From the NCBI GenBank assembly GCA_905221605.1, contig CAJNDS010002302.1, forward strand, positions 1,012,022 through 1,076,021: 64,000 nt of DNA, written 5' to 3'. How positions within the stretch are numbered: the stretch's first letter is position 1; each line of letters starts with the position of its first letter. Origin of the DNA: Symbiodinium natans. Its lineage: Eukaryota; Sar; Dinophyceae; Suessiales; Symbiodiniaceae. Shown here piece by piece: positions 20,665-30,075 of this stretch. The position numbers and the translations under genes are program-made. A model generated the notes under the pieces. That model was not told where the DNA came from. It worked only from the letters and a program-made list of their open reading frames with translations, and searched no databases.

Positions 20665-20763
20665 GTGAGCTCCGGGGTTCGAACCTCTGCAAACTTCGGG
20701 GTTGGGGCCCCGGGAGAGGCTTCGCGACGGCGCATTTCGGCCACAATCGAGGCTCAATTGGGG
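20665..20763 (+). CDS. Exon-like segment
   Basis: It is open for 33 codons (VSSGVRTSANFGVGAPGEAS onward) between CCCTAAA and TTTAGGG arrays. The GGGTTCGAACCTC inside resembles a tRNA B box by chance; no tRNA fold is present. Confidence 0.4.
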
Positions 20764-21076
20764 TTTAAGGTTTAGGGTTTAGGGTGTAGGGTTTAGGGTT
20801 TAGGGTTTAGGGCTAGAGTTTAGGGTCTATAGTGTTGAGGGGTCTTATCGGCTCAACTGGGGGTTTTATAAAGGTTTTTGTAGGGCTTTCGGGCATTTTA
20901 GGGTTAAGGGTTAGAGACTACAACAGGGTGTGGGGTTGCAGGCTCTCGGCTTTGACAGGCTTAGGTCTTGTTAAGGTCCAAGCCCTTGTAGAGATGAGGG
21001 CTTAGGGTGTAGGGTTTAATTAGGGTTTAGGTCTTTTGGGCTTGAGTCAATAATCCAGATCAAGCTGCTCGACATT

Positions 21077-21190
21077 CCTTCAGGGTACTTATAACCCAAT
21101 GATAAGTGCAGTTTATACCCCACTTATAAACCCCTTTACGTGCGCGAATAGGGTGATAATTGCCTAAACCCTGAACCCTGAACCTCCGAG
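21077..21190 (+). mobile_element. Family B element, diverged
   Basis: CAGGGTACTTATAACCCAAT at the left and CTGAACCTCCGAG at the right. Telomere-type CCTAAACCCTGAACC has invaded the right arm. A short open segment (LLLAGGRVANWKVRWQS, ending TGA) follows at once. Confidence 0.6.
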
Positions 21191-21651
21191 TAGGGCTCCT
21201 TTTGGCGGGTGGGCGTGTGGCCAACTGGAAGGTTCGTTGGCAGTCATGAGGGGGGAGTTCGGGGTTTAGGGTTTTCGGGGTTTTCGGGGTTTAGGGTGTA
21301 GGGTTTAGGGTTTAGGGTTTTCGGGGTTGAGGGTTTAGGGGTTTAGAGGTTTATTGTTTTCTGTTTTTGGGTTTTGGGTCTTGGGGTTGACACGCTTTCA
21401 AAGGAGGCTGTCACACTCAAGTCCTTATAACTGTCGTCAAGACGTGGTGAGAGGAGTCAAAGTTCAGAGGGTGCTTAGGCGCTCTCTGGATTTAGTAAGT
21501 CTGCTTAGTGTCCCCTCGAGCCCCGAATTTTAAGCCCACCTTACGAATCCTGCTTTCTAAGCCAAAAGAGCTTCCAAGTATTGGGGTTTAGGGTTGAGGG
21601 TTTAGGGTTCAGGGTTTAGGGTTTAGGGTTTAGGGGGGCTTCAGGGAATTT

Positions 21652-21870
21652 TTGGGAATCGGCCCCGCATGGCGAGGCCTACGAAGAGGCTTCTTCACTC
21701 TGCAGGCAGGCACTCGCCACAGAAGCCTGAACTGTCCAGAAACCCCGAAAACCACGAGTCTACATACACTAATCTTGGACTCTTATAAGGGCCCAGGGCT
21801 GAGGCATCCCGGCCCTGCGCCCTTTGGAGCCAAGACCCTGCAGATGTTCAGCTCCAGGATAAGCTTCTAA
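21652..21870 (+). CDS. Open segment, 72 codons, unknown
   Basis: It is open from about 21640 to TAA (GPAWRGLRRGFFTLQAGTRH onward). A different frame at its start reads GEAYEEASSLCRQALATEA to a TGA, which looks like one helix pair of a TPR-type repeat. Either may be the true exon. Confidence 0.33.
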   Translation: MGIGPAWRGLRRGFFTLQAGTRHRSLNCPETPKTTSLHTLILDSYKGPGLRHPGPAPFGAKTLQMFSSRISF

Positions 21871-21999
21871 GCCTTTCATTTCCTCTTGAAAACGAATCAA
21901 AAAAAACAAGGGAGTAACATCAGTCTCTTGATTGTTGGTATGCTTTTAGGGGGTAGAGTTGCCGCTGCCAAAGGTAAATGGTGAACCTTACTTTATATA

Positions 22000-22660
22000 T
22001 GTATGTCTCTTGCTCCATAAGTGCATAATGTAAGTGCCATAACTTCTGTCTTTCCCAATCTGGGGTTCCAGTGCGAAGCCTGGGGACCAGAGGTTTCGGT
22101 TGAGCTGGGATCAGTAGAGGGCACAGGCTTGAGGGGTTTAGGGTTTCCCACCAGTCGTAACATCCGAACCCCCGAAACTGCGATCCACGTGCCTGCGCCC
22201 TGGCTCGCAGGGCAGCAGCTGTGCCGCGCGCCGAAGCCGTCCTGACACAGGCAGCGGCAAGGGCTTTCTACCCAGACTCTCGGTTCTGGTATCTCATGTT
22301 CTTGCTTTTTTGTTGCGTGAAGCGGAAAATGAATGTCTCCCCTTGCCCCAAAAATCACACCGAAGAAATACCAGAACTCGTCCTACACCGCCTGCCAGCC
22401 ATCCTCGACAGTCAGTCCATACCGACGGCACAGGTTTGCCGGAGGGGCAGCGCGGGACACATTCGTGGGTCCAGAAAATTGAGCATGGGAACCTCAAAAA
22501 CGTGCTGGTTCTTGTTAGTCCTGTAGACGCCGTGCATGGCCCTGAATGACTCAGAATTAGCTTCAAAGCTTGTTGTAGGGCTCCCGAAGCGAGCTGGATC
22601 TGATATCAATCTTACCAAACCATGCAATGATGGGCAACGTCCTTTCTCTATCATTCTTCA
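22000..22660. other. Repeat-free stretch with overlapping open frames on both strands
   Basis: One of the few stretches without heptamers. The minus strand holds frames of 121 codons (22358-21993) and 80 codons (22654-22412, including HGVYRTNKNQHVFEVPMLNF). The plus strand holds 101 (22221-22526) and 79 codons (22310-22549, ending NLKNVLVLVSPVDAVHGPE). The sequence favours neither strand clearly. It could be an exon cluster or a fragment of a coding mobile element. Confidence 0.3.
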
Positions 22661-22935
22661 GATTTAGAAAAATGTTCTTGGCTGCCAGACTGACAACCCT
22701 AAACCCTAAACTCCTGCTGCGCAGTTTGGTCTAAGGGTAGCTACGTGGCCCCTTAATGTCGTCCCTTACCTCCTTTGAAGGGTTCTGAAGTATGGGCCCT
22801 TGGGTTGTATGGGGTATACAAGGGGTATAGTATAAGGGCTCCCTGCCCTAAGCTTTAGGGTTTGGGCTGTGAGGGATTAGGAAACGGAAAAGAAGGCTAT
22901 GACACGCTAAGCCATGATCCGCAAACCCTCTAGCC

Positions 22936-23030
22936 ACCTAGAGTCCCTTTGTACCTTAAAAAGGGATAAATAGACCAGAATTAATTCAGGTACACTTCCC
23001 CCTTTAAGGATATAAAGGCTACTCTAGGTC
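22936..23030. mobile_element. Unnamed TIR element (family Q)
   Basis: CACCTAGAGTCCCTTTGTAC pairs imperfectly with GGATATAAAGGCTACTCTAGG. The inner AAAAAGGGATAAATA faces CCCCCTTTAAGG. A singleton here. Confidence 0.5.
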
Positions 23031-23102
23031 CATCGTCCTAAACCCTAACCCCTAAACCCTAAACCCTAAACCCTAAACCCTAAACCCTAAACACACCGTG
23101 GG

Positions 23103-23179
23103 CCTGTAGCTGCCCTTGAACCACAGGCGCGCCGGGACCAAGTGCAGCCAAGTCGGGCACTCTATGAAGGCCTGGAACA
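23103..23179 (+). CDS. Exon-like segment ending at a family C element
   Basis: It reads PVAALEPQARRDQVQPSRAL onward and ends at ...GAACA. The family C element follows with an ACA repeat on both sides (23177-23179 and 23392-23394). The frame stays open past the element (QTGNRLDYYRGR). Confidence 0.42.
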
Positions 23180-23391
23180 CTTGGTGGCCCGGTGGTATCC
23201 TTTAGCAAGGTTTAGGGTTTAGGGTTTAGGGTTTAGGGTTTAGGGTTTAGGGTTTAGGGTTTAGGGTTTAGGGTTTACTGTAGGGTTTAGGGTGTAGGGT
23301 TCCCTTTGCACTTTTTTGGGTTCGGGTTCCCTTTAAAGCAACCAACCAAAAGAAGGTACTCTGATGTTAAGATGGCTGCTGGGCTACCAAG
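23180..23391 (+). mobile_element. Family C element invaded by a telomeric array
   Basis: The left end is CTTGGTGGCCCGGTGGTATC and the right end is TGGCTGCTGGGCTACCAAG. An array of (TTTAGGG)n at 23208-23302 sits in the left arm, between GGTGGTATCC and the CTTTTTTGGGTTCGGGTTCC core. Confidence 0.82.
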
Positions 23392-23407
23392 ACAAACAGG
23401 GAATAGA

Positions 23408-23578
23408 CTAGATTATTATAGGGGTCGAATTAAATATTAATTGTCTTCCCTTATTGTCCCTAAATAGTTATACGATGATAACCCCCAAAACCCTTGCTAT
23501 TCTAGATTTTCGGGTCCCTATATTATGGGGTCGTTTGGGGGGGTGGGGCGGGGGGGGGGGGGGGGGGGGGGGGGGGGG
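23408..23578. mobile_element. Family G element followed by a 29-base G run
   Basis: TATTATAGGGGTCGAATTAA and TTTTCGGGTCCCTATATTAT are the ends. Relatives lie at 27896-28015, 34748-34862 and 38878-38988. The G run (23550-23578) abuts the right end. Confidence 0.6.
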
Positions 23579-23705
23579 AGGTGGGCAGCACAATATCTTC
23601 TGCAAAAACATCCCTAAACCCACAACCCTAGATCCTAAACCTTAAACCCCCCAAAGCCACACTTGCGGGTACTTTGCAGCAACGAAGCCCTGCAACCTTT
23701 CCCCC

Positions 23706-23887
23706 CTAAACCCTAAACCCTAAACCCTAAACCCTAAACCCTAAACCCTAAACCCTAAACCCTAAACCCTAAACCCTAAACCCTAAACCCTAAACCCTAA
23801 ACCTAAACCCTAATAAACCCTAAACCCTAATAAACCCTAAACCCTAAACCCTAAACCCTAAACCCTAAACCCTAAACCCTAAACCCT
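23706..23887 (-). repeat. Telomeric array (CCCTAAA)n
   Basis: About 25 units with two AATAAACCC variants. Confidence 0.97.
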
Positions 23888-24005
23888 CACCTTCTGGGGT
23901 ACCTCCATGGCCCCAAAGGGTTTAGGGTTTAGGGTTTAGGGTTTAGGGTTTAGGGTTTAGGGTTTAGGGTTTGGCCCTTGAAGACAGAAGCCTTCCAGCT
24001 TCTGA

Positions 24006-24271
24006 AGTCTGAAGCCAGGAATCTTGATTCCTGAAGTGAGGCTCTTTAGGCCTATAGCTGTCCCACCCTCCTAAACCCTAAACCCTAAACCCTAAACCCT
24101 AAACCCTAAACCCTAAACCCTAAACCCATAGCTGTCCCGCCCTACCTATCACAACAATTTGTTGGGGCCTCGTTGCATGGATCAACCACAAAGGTTTTTT
24201 GCATGGAGTCGACTCGGCTTGCCTTCGTCTACCCTGCGGCCCTTAAAGGTGTACAAGGGCTGTGCACTTGA
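24006..24271 (+). CDS. Two in-frame exon segments flanking a telomeric array
   Basis: Segment 1 (24006-24069) reads SLKPGILIPEVRLFRPIAVPP. Segment 2 (24128-24271) repeats IAVPP and continues YLSQQFVGASLHGSTTKVFC ... RLAFVYPAALKGVQGLCT to TGA. The 16 bases ATAGCTGTCCCnCCCT are present at both edges of the array, in the same frame. Removing the array and one copy leaves one uninterrupted reading frame of about 64 codons. The protein family is not recognised. Confidence 0.5.
24070..24127 (-). repeat. Telomeric array flanked by a 16-bp direct repeat (candidate intron)
   Basis: About eight CCCTAAA units lie between 24054-24069 and 24128-24143, which differ at one base. This is what target-site duplication on insertion would leave. 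Confidence 0.85.
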
Positions 24272-24555
24272 CCTACAAGAGCCTAAACCCTAAGCCCTAT
24301 AGGGCCATGCAGGTACCCCAGACACACCCATACTGTAAACTGCCAAGTCTTCCTCGGCTGAAAACCCTTAGAGAATCTTGGCCTGTAGAAGGTTTCAAAG
24401 CGGTTTAAGGTTCAGGGTTCAAGGTTGGGGTTTGGGGTTGAGGGTTACAAGCTCGTTCCGCTAGGCAAGTTTTCCGTGACATCGAGTGACCGGAACACCT
24501 TTACGAAGCAAAATCAAGACTGAACAAGAGTACTTTTAGTTGTGCAGCACTACAG

Positions 24556-24711
24556 TGAGTGGAACTTTATACCTCGCACTCGCTGCAACCCTCGCTCGAA
24601 GGAGTTATCGTGACGGCTGGGGAGATGAAGCAGTGGGAGACTGCACTCGCCTATCTCGTCGAGGCGCAGATGTTACAGATTCAAGAACTACCAAGCTTGC
24701 GTCAACCCTAA
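24556..24711 (+). CDS. Possible pentatricopeptide-like exon
   Basis: It reads SLQPSLEGVIVTAGEMKQWE then TALAYLVEAQMLQIQELPSL, ending at TAA. The pattern (small helix, QWETAL, second helix) resembles the plant/dinoflagellate PPR motif, but only one unit is visible. Another frame over the same bases is open for 70 codons (from 24540, ending FQKAKVQV). The assignment is weak. Confidence 0.35.
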
Positions 24712-24908
24712 AACCTGAAGCCGATTTTCAGAAGGCTAAGGTCCAGGTTTGAAAAAACTGTTGAGCCGGGAGTTCCAACAAGATCAGGAGGCACATGTGC
24801 CCTGTGTCTCCAATATCCGTTCTGGTTAAATTTTGACCCGAGTCTTAAAGAATACATATATATATATATGTATATGAATGACAACAAATATATATGTATA
24901 TATATATA

Positions 24909-25011
24909 TGGGTGGTTGTCAAAATTATGGTCCCTTTTTGGGTCCCTATTATAATACGGCACCTAATATTTAGGGTACCCAAAAAGGGACCGTAATTTTG
25001 ACAACCACCCA
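24909..25011. mobile_element. Family F near-perfect palindrome
   Basis: Two arms of about 40 bp (TGGGTGGTTGTCAAAATTAT... and its reverse complement ending GACAACCACCCA) differ at about two positions around a short TA-rich loop. It sits between TATATATA tracts, which may be its TA-rich target. A diverged copy is at 29578-29665. Confidence 0.9.
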
Positions 25012-25530
25012 TATATGTATACTTTCCATACTTTGAGGGATAGTGGGGTGGGTGGGGGGGTTGTTCCTTGTCGACTTGGAGGGTGGGGAGGAGAGGGGGG
25101 GGGGGGGGGTTTGGACAACCTCAAACATCAAAGGACCTCTTAGAGAGGCGCCAAGACCCCCAAAGCACCCCAACAATCCACGACATCAGTTCCCCGAGTC
25201 GATGATTCCCTGAAGCCTAAGCCCCAAACCCTAGGACATTCAAAGTTGCCACCAGGATAGCCGGATAGCCCTGAACCCAGAATGGCGAGTGTAGGCCATG
25301 ATTCTCGATACTGTGGCGGTCTAAGATAAGCCCCTGAAAGCTCCAAGCCCCGTATTTGCCCCCTAGCCTGGACTCAGTCCTTAAAGGGTTTAGGGTTTTT
25401 GTGCTGAGGGTTTGGGGTTTCGGGTTTTGGGTTTGGGGTTGAGGGTTTAGGGTTTAGGGTTTGGGGCTTAGGGTTTGGGGTTTAGGGTTTATAGTTTGTG
25501 TGTTTTGTTGGTTCTGTTTTTGAGGGGACC

Positions 25531-25756
25531 GAACCATAGAAGGTTCTCAGACAAGTTGCAAAGCACAATGTGGGATGCCCCGCCACCGTTTCAGGAAAGT
25601 TGGGGGGTGAAGTTAGAGTTCAGGCTTCAGGGACTTCCGCAAGGCCTGATGCAGTTTATGCTAACCCTAAACCCTAAACCCTAAACCCTAAACCCTAAAC
25701 CCTAAACCCCGCAGCAAGTCCGATCATCACCCTTTCAGTTGGGATTCGAGTCTTCA
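25531..25756 (+). CDS. Two exon-like segments
   Basis: 25531-25662 reads RGPNHRRFSDKLQSTMWDAP onward for 44 codons. 25709-25756 reads AASPIITLSVGIRVFK. Seven CCCTAAA units separate them. Unknown function. Confidence 0.38.
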
Positions 25757-25837
25757 AGCCCCAAGTCCCCCCAATTTCTGAAGATCCAAAAGCCCCCACC
25801 CTCAACCCTCAACCCGAACCCCGAACCCCAAACCCCA

Positions 25838-25996
25838 AACCCCAAACCCTAAACCCTAAACCCTAAACCCTAAACCCTAAACCCTAAACCCTAAACCCTA
25901 AACCCTAAACCCTAAACCCTAAACCCTAAACCCTAAACCCTAAACCCTAAACCCTAAACCCTAAACCCTAAACCCTAAACCCTAAACCCTAAACCC
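25838..25996 (-). repeat. Telomeric array (CCCTAAA)22
   Basis: Nearly perfect units, preceded by CCCCAAA variants. Confidence 0.97.
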
Positions 25997-26042
25997 GCAC
26001 CCTGAACCCTGAACCCTTATGAACCCTAAACCCTTCTTGCAG

Positions 26043-26170
26043 GGTTCAGCGTTCTGGCTCCAGTTGCGATGGTCCTGAAGGAGGCTTCCATCCACGACGA
26101 TAAATCCCTGAAAGTCAAGAAGACAGTCCAAAAAGCATGGTGGGCGGATGCCGGCAGTCCTAGGTTGAAG
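26043..26170 (+). CDS. Exon with canonical splice sites, unknown protein
   Basis: It is preceded by CTTGCAG and followed by GTAAAT. The 128 bases read FSVLAPVAMVLKEASIHDDK then SLKVKKTVQKAWWADAGSPR. This is one of the best single exons outside the ankyrin gene. Telomeric arrays lie on both sides (25838-25996; 26200-26290). Not assigned to a family. Confidence 0.55.
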
Positions 26171-26385
26171 GTAAATTCGGGTCCGCCCTAGACACTCAAA
26201 CCCTAAACCCTAAACCCTAAACCCTAAACCCTAAACCCTAAACCCTAAACCCTAAACCCTAAACCCTAAACCCTAAACCCTAAACCCTAAGAACCCTAAA
26301 ACCCTAAAGCCCGAAAAGCCCGTTTAGACTTGTAGGATGGAGGCCTGAAGCCTTCAAAGTCACTCCCCCCTCCCCCCCCCCCAAA

Positions 26386-26416
<31 letters not shown>

Positions 26417-26559
26417 CACAGAGACACACATATACCGGCCTATGAGGCACCTAGGGTCTATGAACATGAGACTTTCCCATGGGTTTAGGTTTAGGGTTTA
26501 GGGTTTAGGGTTTAGGGTTTAGGGTTTAGGGTTTAGGGTTTAGGGTTTAGGGTTTAGGG

Positions 26560-26630
26560 CTGGCCATGGAGACGCCCTTTATTAACAAAGTGGGCAGCTC
26601 AAAGGAGGCCAATGCGGCTTGGCAGACTAG
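26560..26630 (+). CDS. Exon-like segment
   Basis: It reads LAMETPFINKVGSSKEANAA then WQT. Both borders are TTTAGGG arrays (26483-26559; 26630-26697). It could belong to the same gene as 26043-26170. Confidence 0.45.
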
Positions 26631-26702
26631 GGTTTAGGGTTTAGGGTTTAGGGTTTAGGGTTTAGGGTTTAGGGTGTAGGGTTTAGGGTTTAGGGTTTCT
26701 GG

Positions 26703-26826
26703 CTAGGACCTGGTGTGGGCCCTTCCTTTCTTTGTTTATGGTTGGGGTTCCCTTATAATCCCCTTGAAACCAAAAAAGGACACCCTTGTTATTCCTGGCT
26801 TATTCCTAGGCTGCTCCTGGGTCTAG
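26703..26826 (+). mobile_element. Family C2 TIR element
   Basis: CTAGGACCTGGTGTGGGCCC at the left, GCTGCTCCTGGGTCTAG at the right, and inner GGTTGGGGTTCCCTTATAAT and AAAAAAGGACACCCTTG. A copy lies at 32552-32660. Related to family C by the inner GGTTCCCTT motif. Confidence 0.7.
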
Positions 26827-27161
26827 GTTAGGGTGTGGGGTTTTAAATGACAGTCCTTATATTCCTCTTTTTCAGGGAGACGATTTCTTGTTCGGGGTTC
26901 TTAGGGTTGGGTTTCAGGGTTTAGGGTTTACTGGACTTATGGGTGTAGAAGTACAAAGGTTGAGCGGCTTTGAGCGGCCTTGAGCGCCTTGAGCGTGTAA
27001 GTAAGGGCCTAAGGGCCTACGATGCTGATGCGCTCACCACTAAAACTTTGGGTTCAGGGTTCCTAAAACCGTGCACCCTCAGCCCTCCTAAGGCCGAAGA
27101 CCATCTAGTGACATTCTTAGAAGCCTGCTCTTAACCTTAAACCCCGAAAGCTCTACACTGC

Positions 27162-27251
27162 CACAAGCCCCGTAACAAAAGCCGAGCTCCGAAATCCAAA
27201 AAGCCCTCTGTTTCAACAAAAGCGTCCGAACAGAAGTATAAGAGCTCTCAG
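27162..27251 (+). CDS. Lysine/serine-rich exon with GTAAGC donor
   Basis: Thirty codons, starting HKPRNKSRAPKSKKPSVSTK and ending EQKYKSSQ, run straight into GTAAGC. The composition suggests a disordered basic region such as a DNA- or RNA-binding tail. Other frames are partly open too. Confidence 0.42.
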
Positions 27252-27540
27252 GTAAGCCTACATGCCCCGTCAAGTAAACCCTTAAAGCCCGCTAGCAGCT
27301 CCGATAAAAGCCCTTTTCAACGATGTTTCTAGCTCCATGTACAAAGCCCTGGAAAACACTCTAAACCTCAAGCTCCAAAGCCTAACCCCCAAAGGCCAAA
27401 ACCTCAAACCCGCAAACCCCAAAACCCCCCAACCCCAAGCCCTTAGAGCCCCAAACCCTAAACCCTAACCCCTAAACCCTAAACCCTAAACCCTAAACCC
27501 TAAAACCAAAACCCTAAACCCCAAACCCCAAACCCCGAAC

Positions 27541-27648
27541 CAAGGCCTCGGAGGCTTCCTCAATTCCACAGCGGAAGCTGTCGAGGCCAAGGAAAAGCTC
27601 TTTTGCCGGTACAAGGGGACGGGAGAACTTTTCTCGGACCCCCTCAAC
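27541..27648 (+). CDS. Exon-like segment
   Basis: It reads QGLGGFLNSTAEAVEAKEKL then FCRYKGTGELFSDPLN. Telomeric sequence lies on both sides. Clearly protein-like but unassigned. Confidence 0.48.
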
Positions 27649-27744
27649 CCTAAACCCTGGACCCTAGACCCTAGAACCTAAAACCCTAAACCCTAAACCC
27701 TTTAACTGGCTTTCGAGGCTTGGGCTTCTTTTTCGGAATACAGT

Positions 27745-28052
27745 AGACTCCAGAAGGTTGGAACGAGGTTTAGGATGATTCCAGGTTTCGGGTTTAAGGG
27801 TTTAAGGGTTTAGGGTTTAGGGAATTCCCTCTAGTATACCTTAGACTCCAGAAGGTCGGAACATGGTTTAAGGATGATTAGAGCTACGATTCCATTTCAT
27901 CTAATATAGGGGTCGGAAGGGTTACTCATAGTATTCTATGGTCCCTTTATGATGATGCTCTAAGGACGCCCAGAACCAAATCGTGATGATTCAGGCCCCT
28001 ATATTACCTTTTGTGGCATGGGGATAAGGATGTTCCAACTTTTGGAGTTTAA
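27745..28052. mobile_element. Nested elements: outer TIR pair, family G and a telomeric run
   Basis: The outer arms are TAGACTCCAGAAGGTTGGAA (27750) and GTTCCAACTTTTGGAGTTTA (28032). The left arm occurs twice (27750 and 27843), flanking TTTAGGG units at 27786-27826. Inside lies family G (27896-28015). Confidence 0.65.
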
Positions 28053-28227
28053 TGGTGGGGCAACCAGGCTATCACCTCACTTGTGTGTGTGGTTCGCACT
28101 GCCCGTGAACTTGCAATCCCCGAAGCCCCAAGCCCCCAAAGTCCTAAACCCTGAACCCTAATAAACCCAAACCCTAAACCCCAAACCCGCAACCCTGAAC
28201 CCTAAACCCTTTTGCCACCTATGAACC

Positions 28228-28308
28228 TTCAAGCAGGCGGAACTCGTCGCCGAGCAGAAGCCTGCCTATCTCGTGGCGCCAAGTGAGCGCCTGCCTTGGC
28301 CAATGTGG
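28228..28308 (+). CDS. Exon-like segment
   Basis: It reads FKQAELVAEQKPAYLVAPSE then RLPWPMW, with a possible donor AAT|GTGGGT at its end. Telomeric arrays flank it. Confidence 0.45.
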
Positions 28309-28468
28309 GTTTAGGGTTTAGGGTTTGGAGGGTTTAGGGTTTAGGATTCAGGCGGATGCCAGGTTTAGGGTTTAGGGGGCTTAATGGGTTTAGGGTTTAG
28401 GGTTTTGGGAGCTTCTGAACTCCAAACTAAACTTTAGGAGACCAGTTCTGGTTTAGAGAGTCCCACTC

Positions 28469-28775
28469 TTGGGCAGGCATCTGGTGTACATTGGGTCCTT
28501 TGTTTGGGGGGCCGCGCTTGGGGTAGTTCCAACCAGGATCTTCCCCCAGCGACTCCAATACCCCTCACCAGCTAAGGTTTTGAATTTTGGGCATAAGAAA
28601 TTAGCGTTGTATAGCTTAGACTTGGGAGCGTTGTATAGCTTAGACTTGGGATGTTCCCCCTTCAACTAACAGTCCTAAATAGGGATTAAAGTACCCCCTA
28701 TTATGATCCCTATTAAGGACTGTTAGTCTAAGGGGGAACGTCCCAAGTTTAGACGAAGGTCCTCTGTACTCGAAG
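28469..28775 (+). CDS. Gene 3-prime end split by a family A element
   Basis: The first segment is open from 28469 (LVYIGSFVWGAALGVVPTRI, hydrophobic) to LALYSLDLGALYSLD at 28645. It includes a 24-bp tandem duplication (TTGTATAGCTTAGACTTGGG). A complete family A element follows, with TTAGAC on both sides. Beyond it the frame continues EGPLYSKA and stops. This fits an element acting as the last intron. Confidence 0.45.
28646..28747. mobile_element. Family A TIR element, intact
   Basis: TTGGGATGTTCCCCCTT pairs with AAGGGGGAACGTCCCAAG. The inner ACAGTCCTAAATAGGGAT pairs with ATCCCTATTAAGGACTGT. Direct repeats TTAGAC (28640-28645) and TTTAGAC (28748-28754) flank it. Confidence 0.9.
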
Positions 28776-28906
28776 GCTTGAAGATCTATGCCTACACCCC
28801 TCACTTTCGACTCGATCCCTAAGCCCTGAACCCTAAACCCTAAACCCTAAACCCTAAACCCTAAACCCTAAACCCTAAACCCTAAACCCTAAACCCTAAA
28901 CACCAA

Positions 28907-29008
28907 TCCCTAGCACTCTGTGCCGAAGTCCTTGCTGAGGCTCAGACGTCGCCAGCCTCACCACGCCTCCGCTTCGGCCAAAGAGGCTGCTGTCTTGCGA
29001 AGTTCAAA
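28907..29008 (+). CDS. Exon-like segment
   Basis: It reads SLALCAEVLAEAQTSPASPR then LRFGQRGCCLAKFK. The following 35 bases (TCAAAGGGTTCAAGGCTTTT...) recur at 29208, bracketing another open segment (29170-29209). Confidence 0.4.
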
Positions 29009-29492
29009 GGGTTCAAGGCTTTTGTGTGGGCTTTAGGGTTCAGGGTTTAGGGTTTGGGTTTATGGTTTAGGGTTTAGGGTTTAGGGTTTAGAGGTTATAT
29101 GGGTTGGTGGTCTCTGTAAGTAGGCTTTCTGCTTTAAAGGGTCTTTTTTTTTCGGGATTCTTACCCTAAGAGTAACACATGCAGAGGCCACCTGCCTTTA
29201 TTAGTCAAAGGGTTCAAGGTTTTTGGGTGGGCTTTGGGGTTTAGGGCTTAGGGCTTGTGGGGTTTAGAGTCTCGGGTTTTAGGGTTTCGGGTTTTAGGGC
29301 CCCTAAACCCTAAGCCCTAAACCAGGGTTAATGGTTTAGGGATCAAGGTTGCTGGTGCTTTAAGGGTTCGGGTTTGAGATTGAGGCTTTAAGGGTTGACC
29401 CGCCCACCCCCCCCCCCCCCGCCCCCCCCGATTCCGAGGTCCCAGGGTTCAGCTGCTCGCGCTTCCTTTGGTGGTTTAGGGTTTAGGATCTA

Positions 29493-30068
29493 ATGCAGGC
29501 GAGAGCTGCTCTAGTTGGCACACGTATAGCCAAAGCTATGGCTACTCATGAGCCTTCAAGCAGCTAATAGGAATTGGTCAGTTCTGTAAATAATGGTCCC
29601 TTTTGGGGTACCCTACATAAGAGGCGCCGCCTTACAAAGGACCCCGAAAGGGACCATATTCAAGAGAAATCACCATATCTAAACCTGCCAGACCCCCAGC
29701 TGCCGATAGCGTCTGAAGACCGGACGTTCTCGCATGAAATGGGGTTTAGGGTTGAGGGTTTAGGGTTTAGGGTTTACGGTACCCAAATCTTGAGAATCCC
29801 TAATCTTGAGAATCCCCTAGATGCACGTCTTTTCCACTGGATGTGCAGTCATATTTCTTGCCTTCCCCGAAACTGAGAATCCTTTTCGGCTGTCAATCTT
29901 CCTGTAATGCCTCGAGCTTTGTGGCTTTTATCCCGAAAGCCTAAACCCGAAACCTGAACCCGAAACCCTAAACCCGAAACCCTAAACTCTAGTTTAGGAG
30001 CTTCACGCTTTTGGGATGAAGAGTGCTCTACGTTGGGGGACGGCGGTGGAGTGCCAAAACGACGCATA
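29493..30068 (+). CDS. Cluster of four exon-like segments
   Basis: 29493-29567 starts with ATG (MQARAALVGTRIAKAMATHE onward) and ends in TAA. 29675-29743 reads LNLPDPQLPIASEDRTFSHE. 29812-29876 reads NPLDARLFHWMCSHISCLPR to TGA. 29999-30068 reads ELHAFGMKSALRWGTAVECQ to TAG. A family F copy lies between the first two (29578-29665). The three in-frame stops mean they cannot all be one simple exon chain without further splicing. Confidence 0.35.
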
Positions 30069-30075
30069 GATTTTG

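Noticed and set aside
20670-20690. tRNA-like B box (GGGTTCGAACCTC)
   Set aside because: No matching A box, acceptor stem or anticodon arm upstream, and the segment is part of an open frame.
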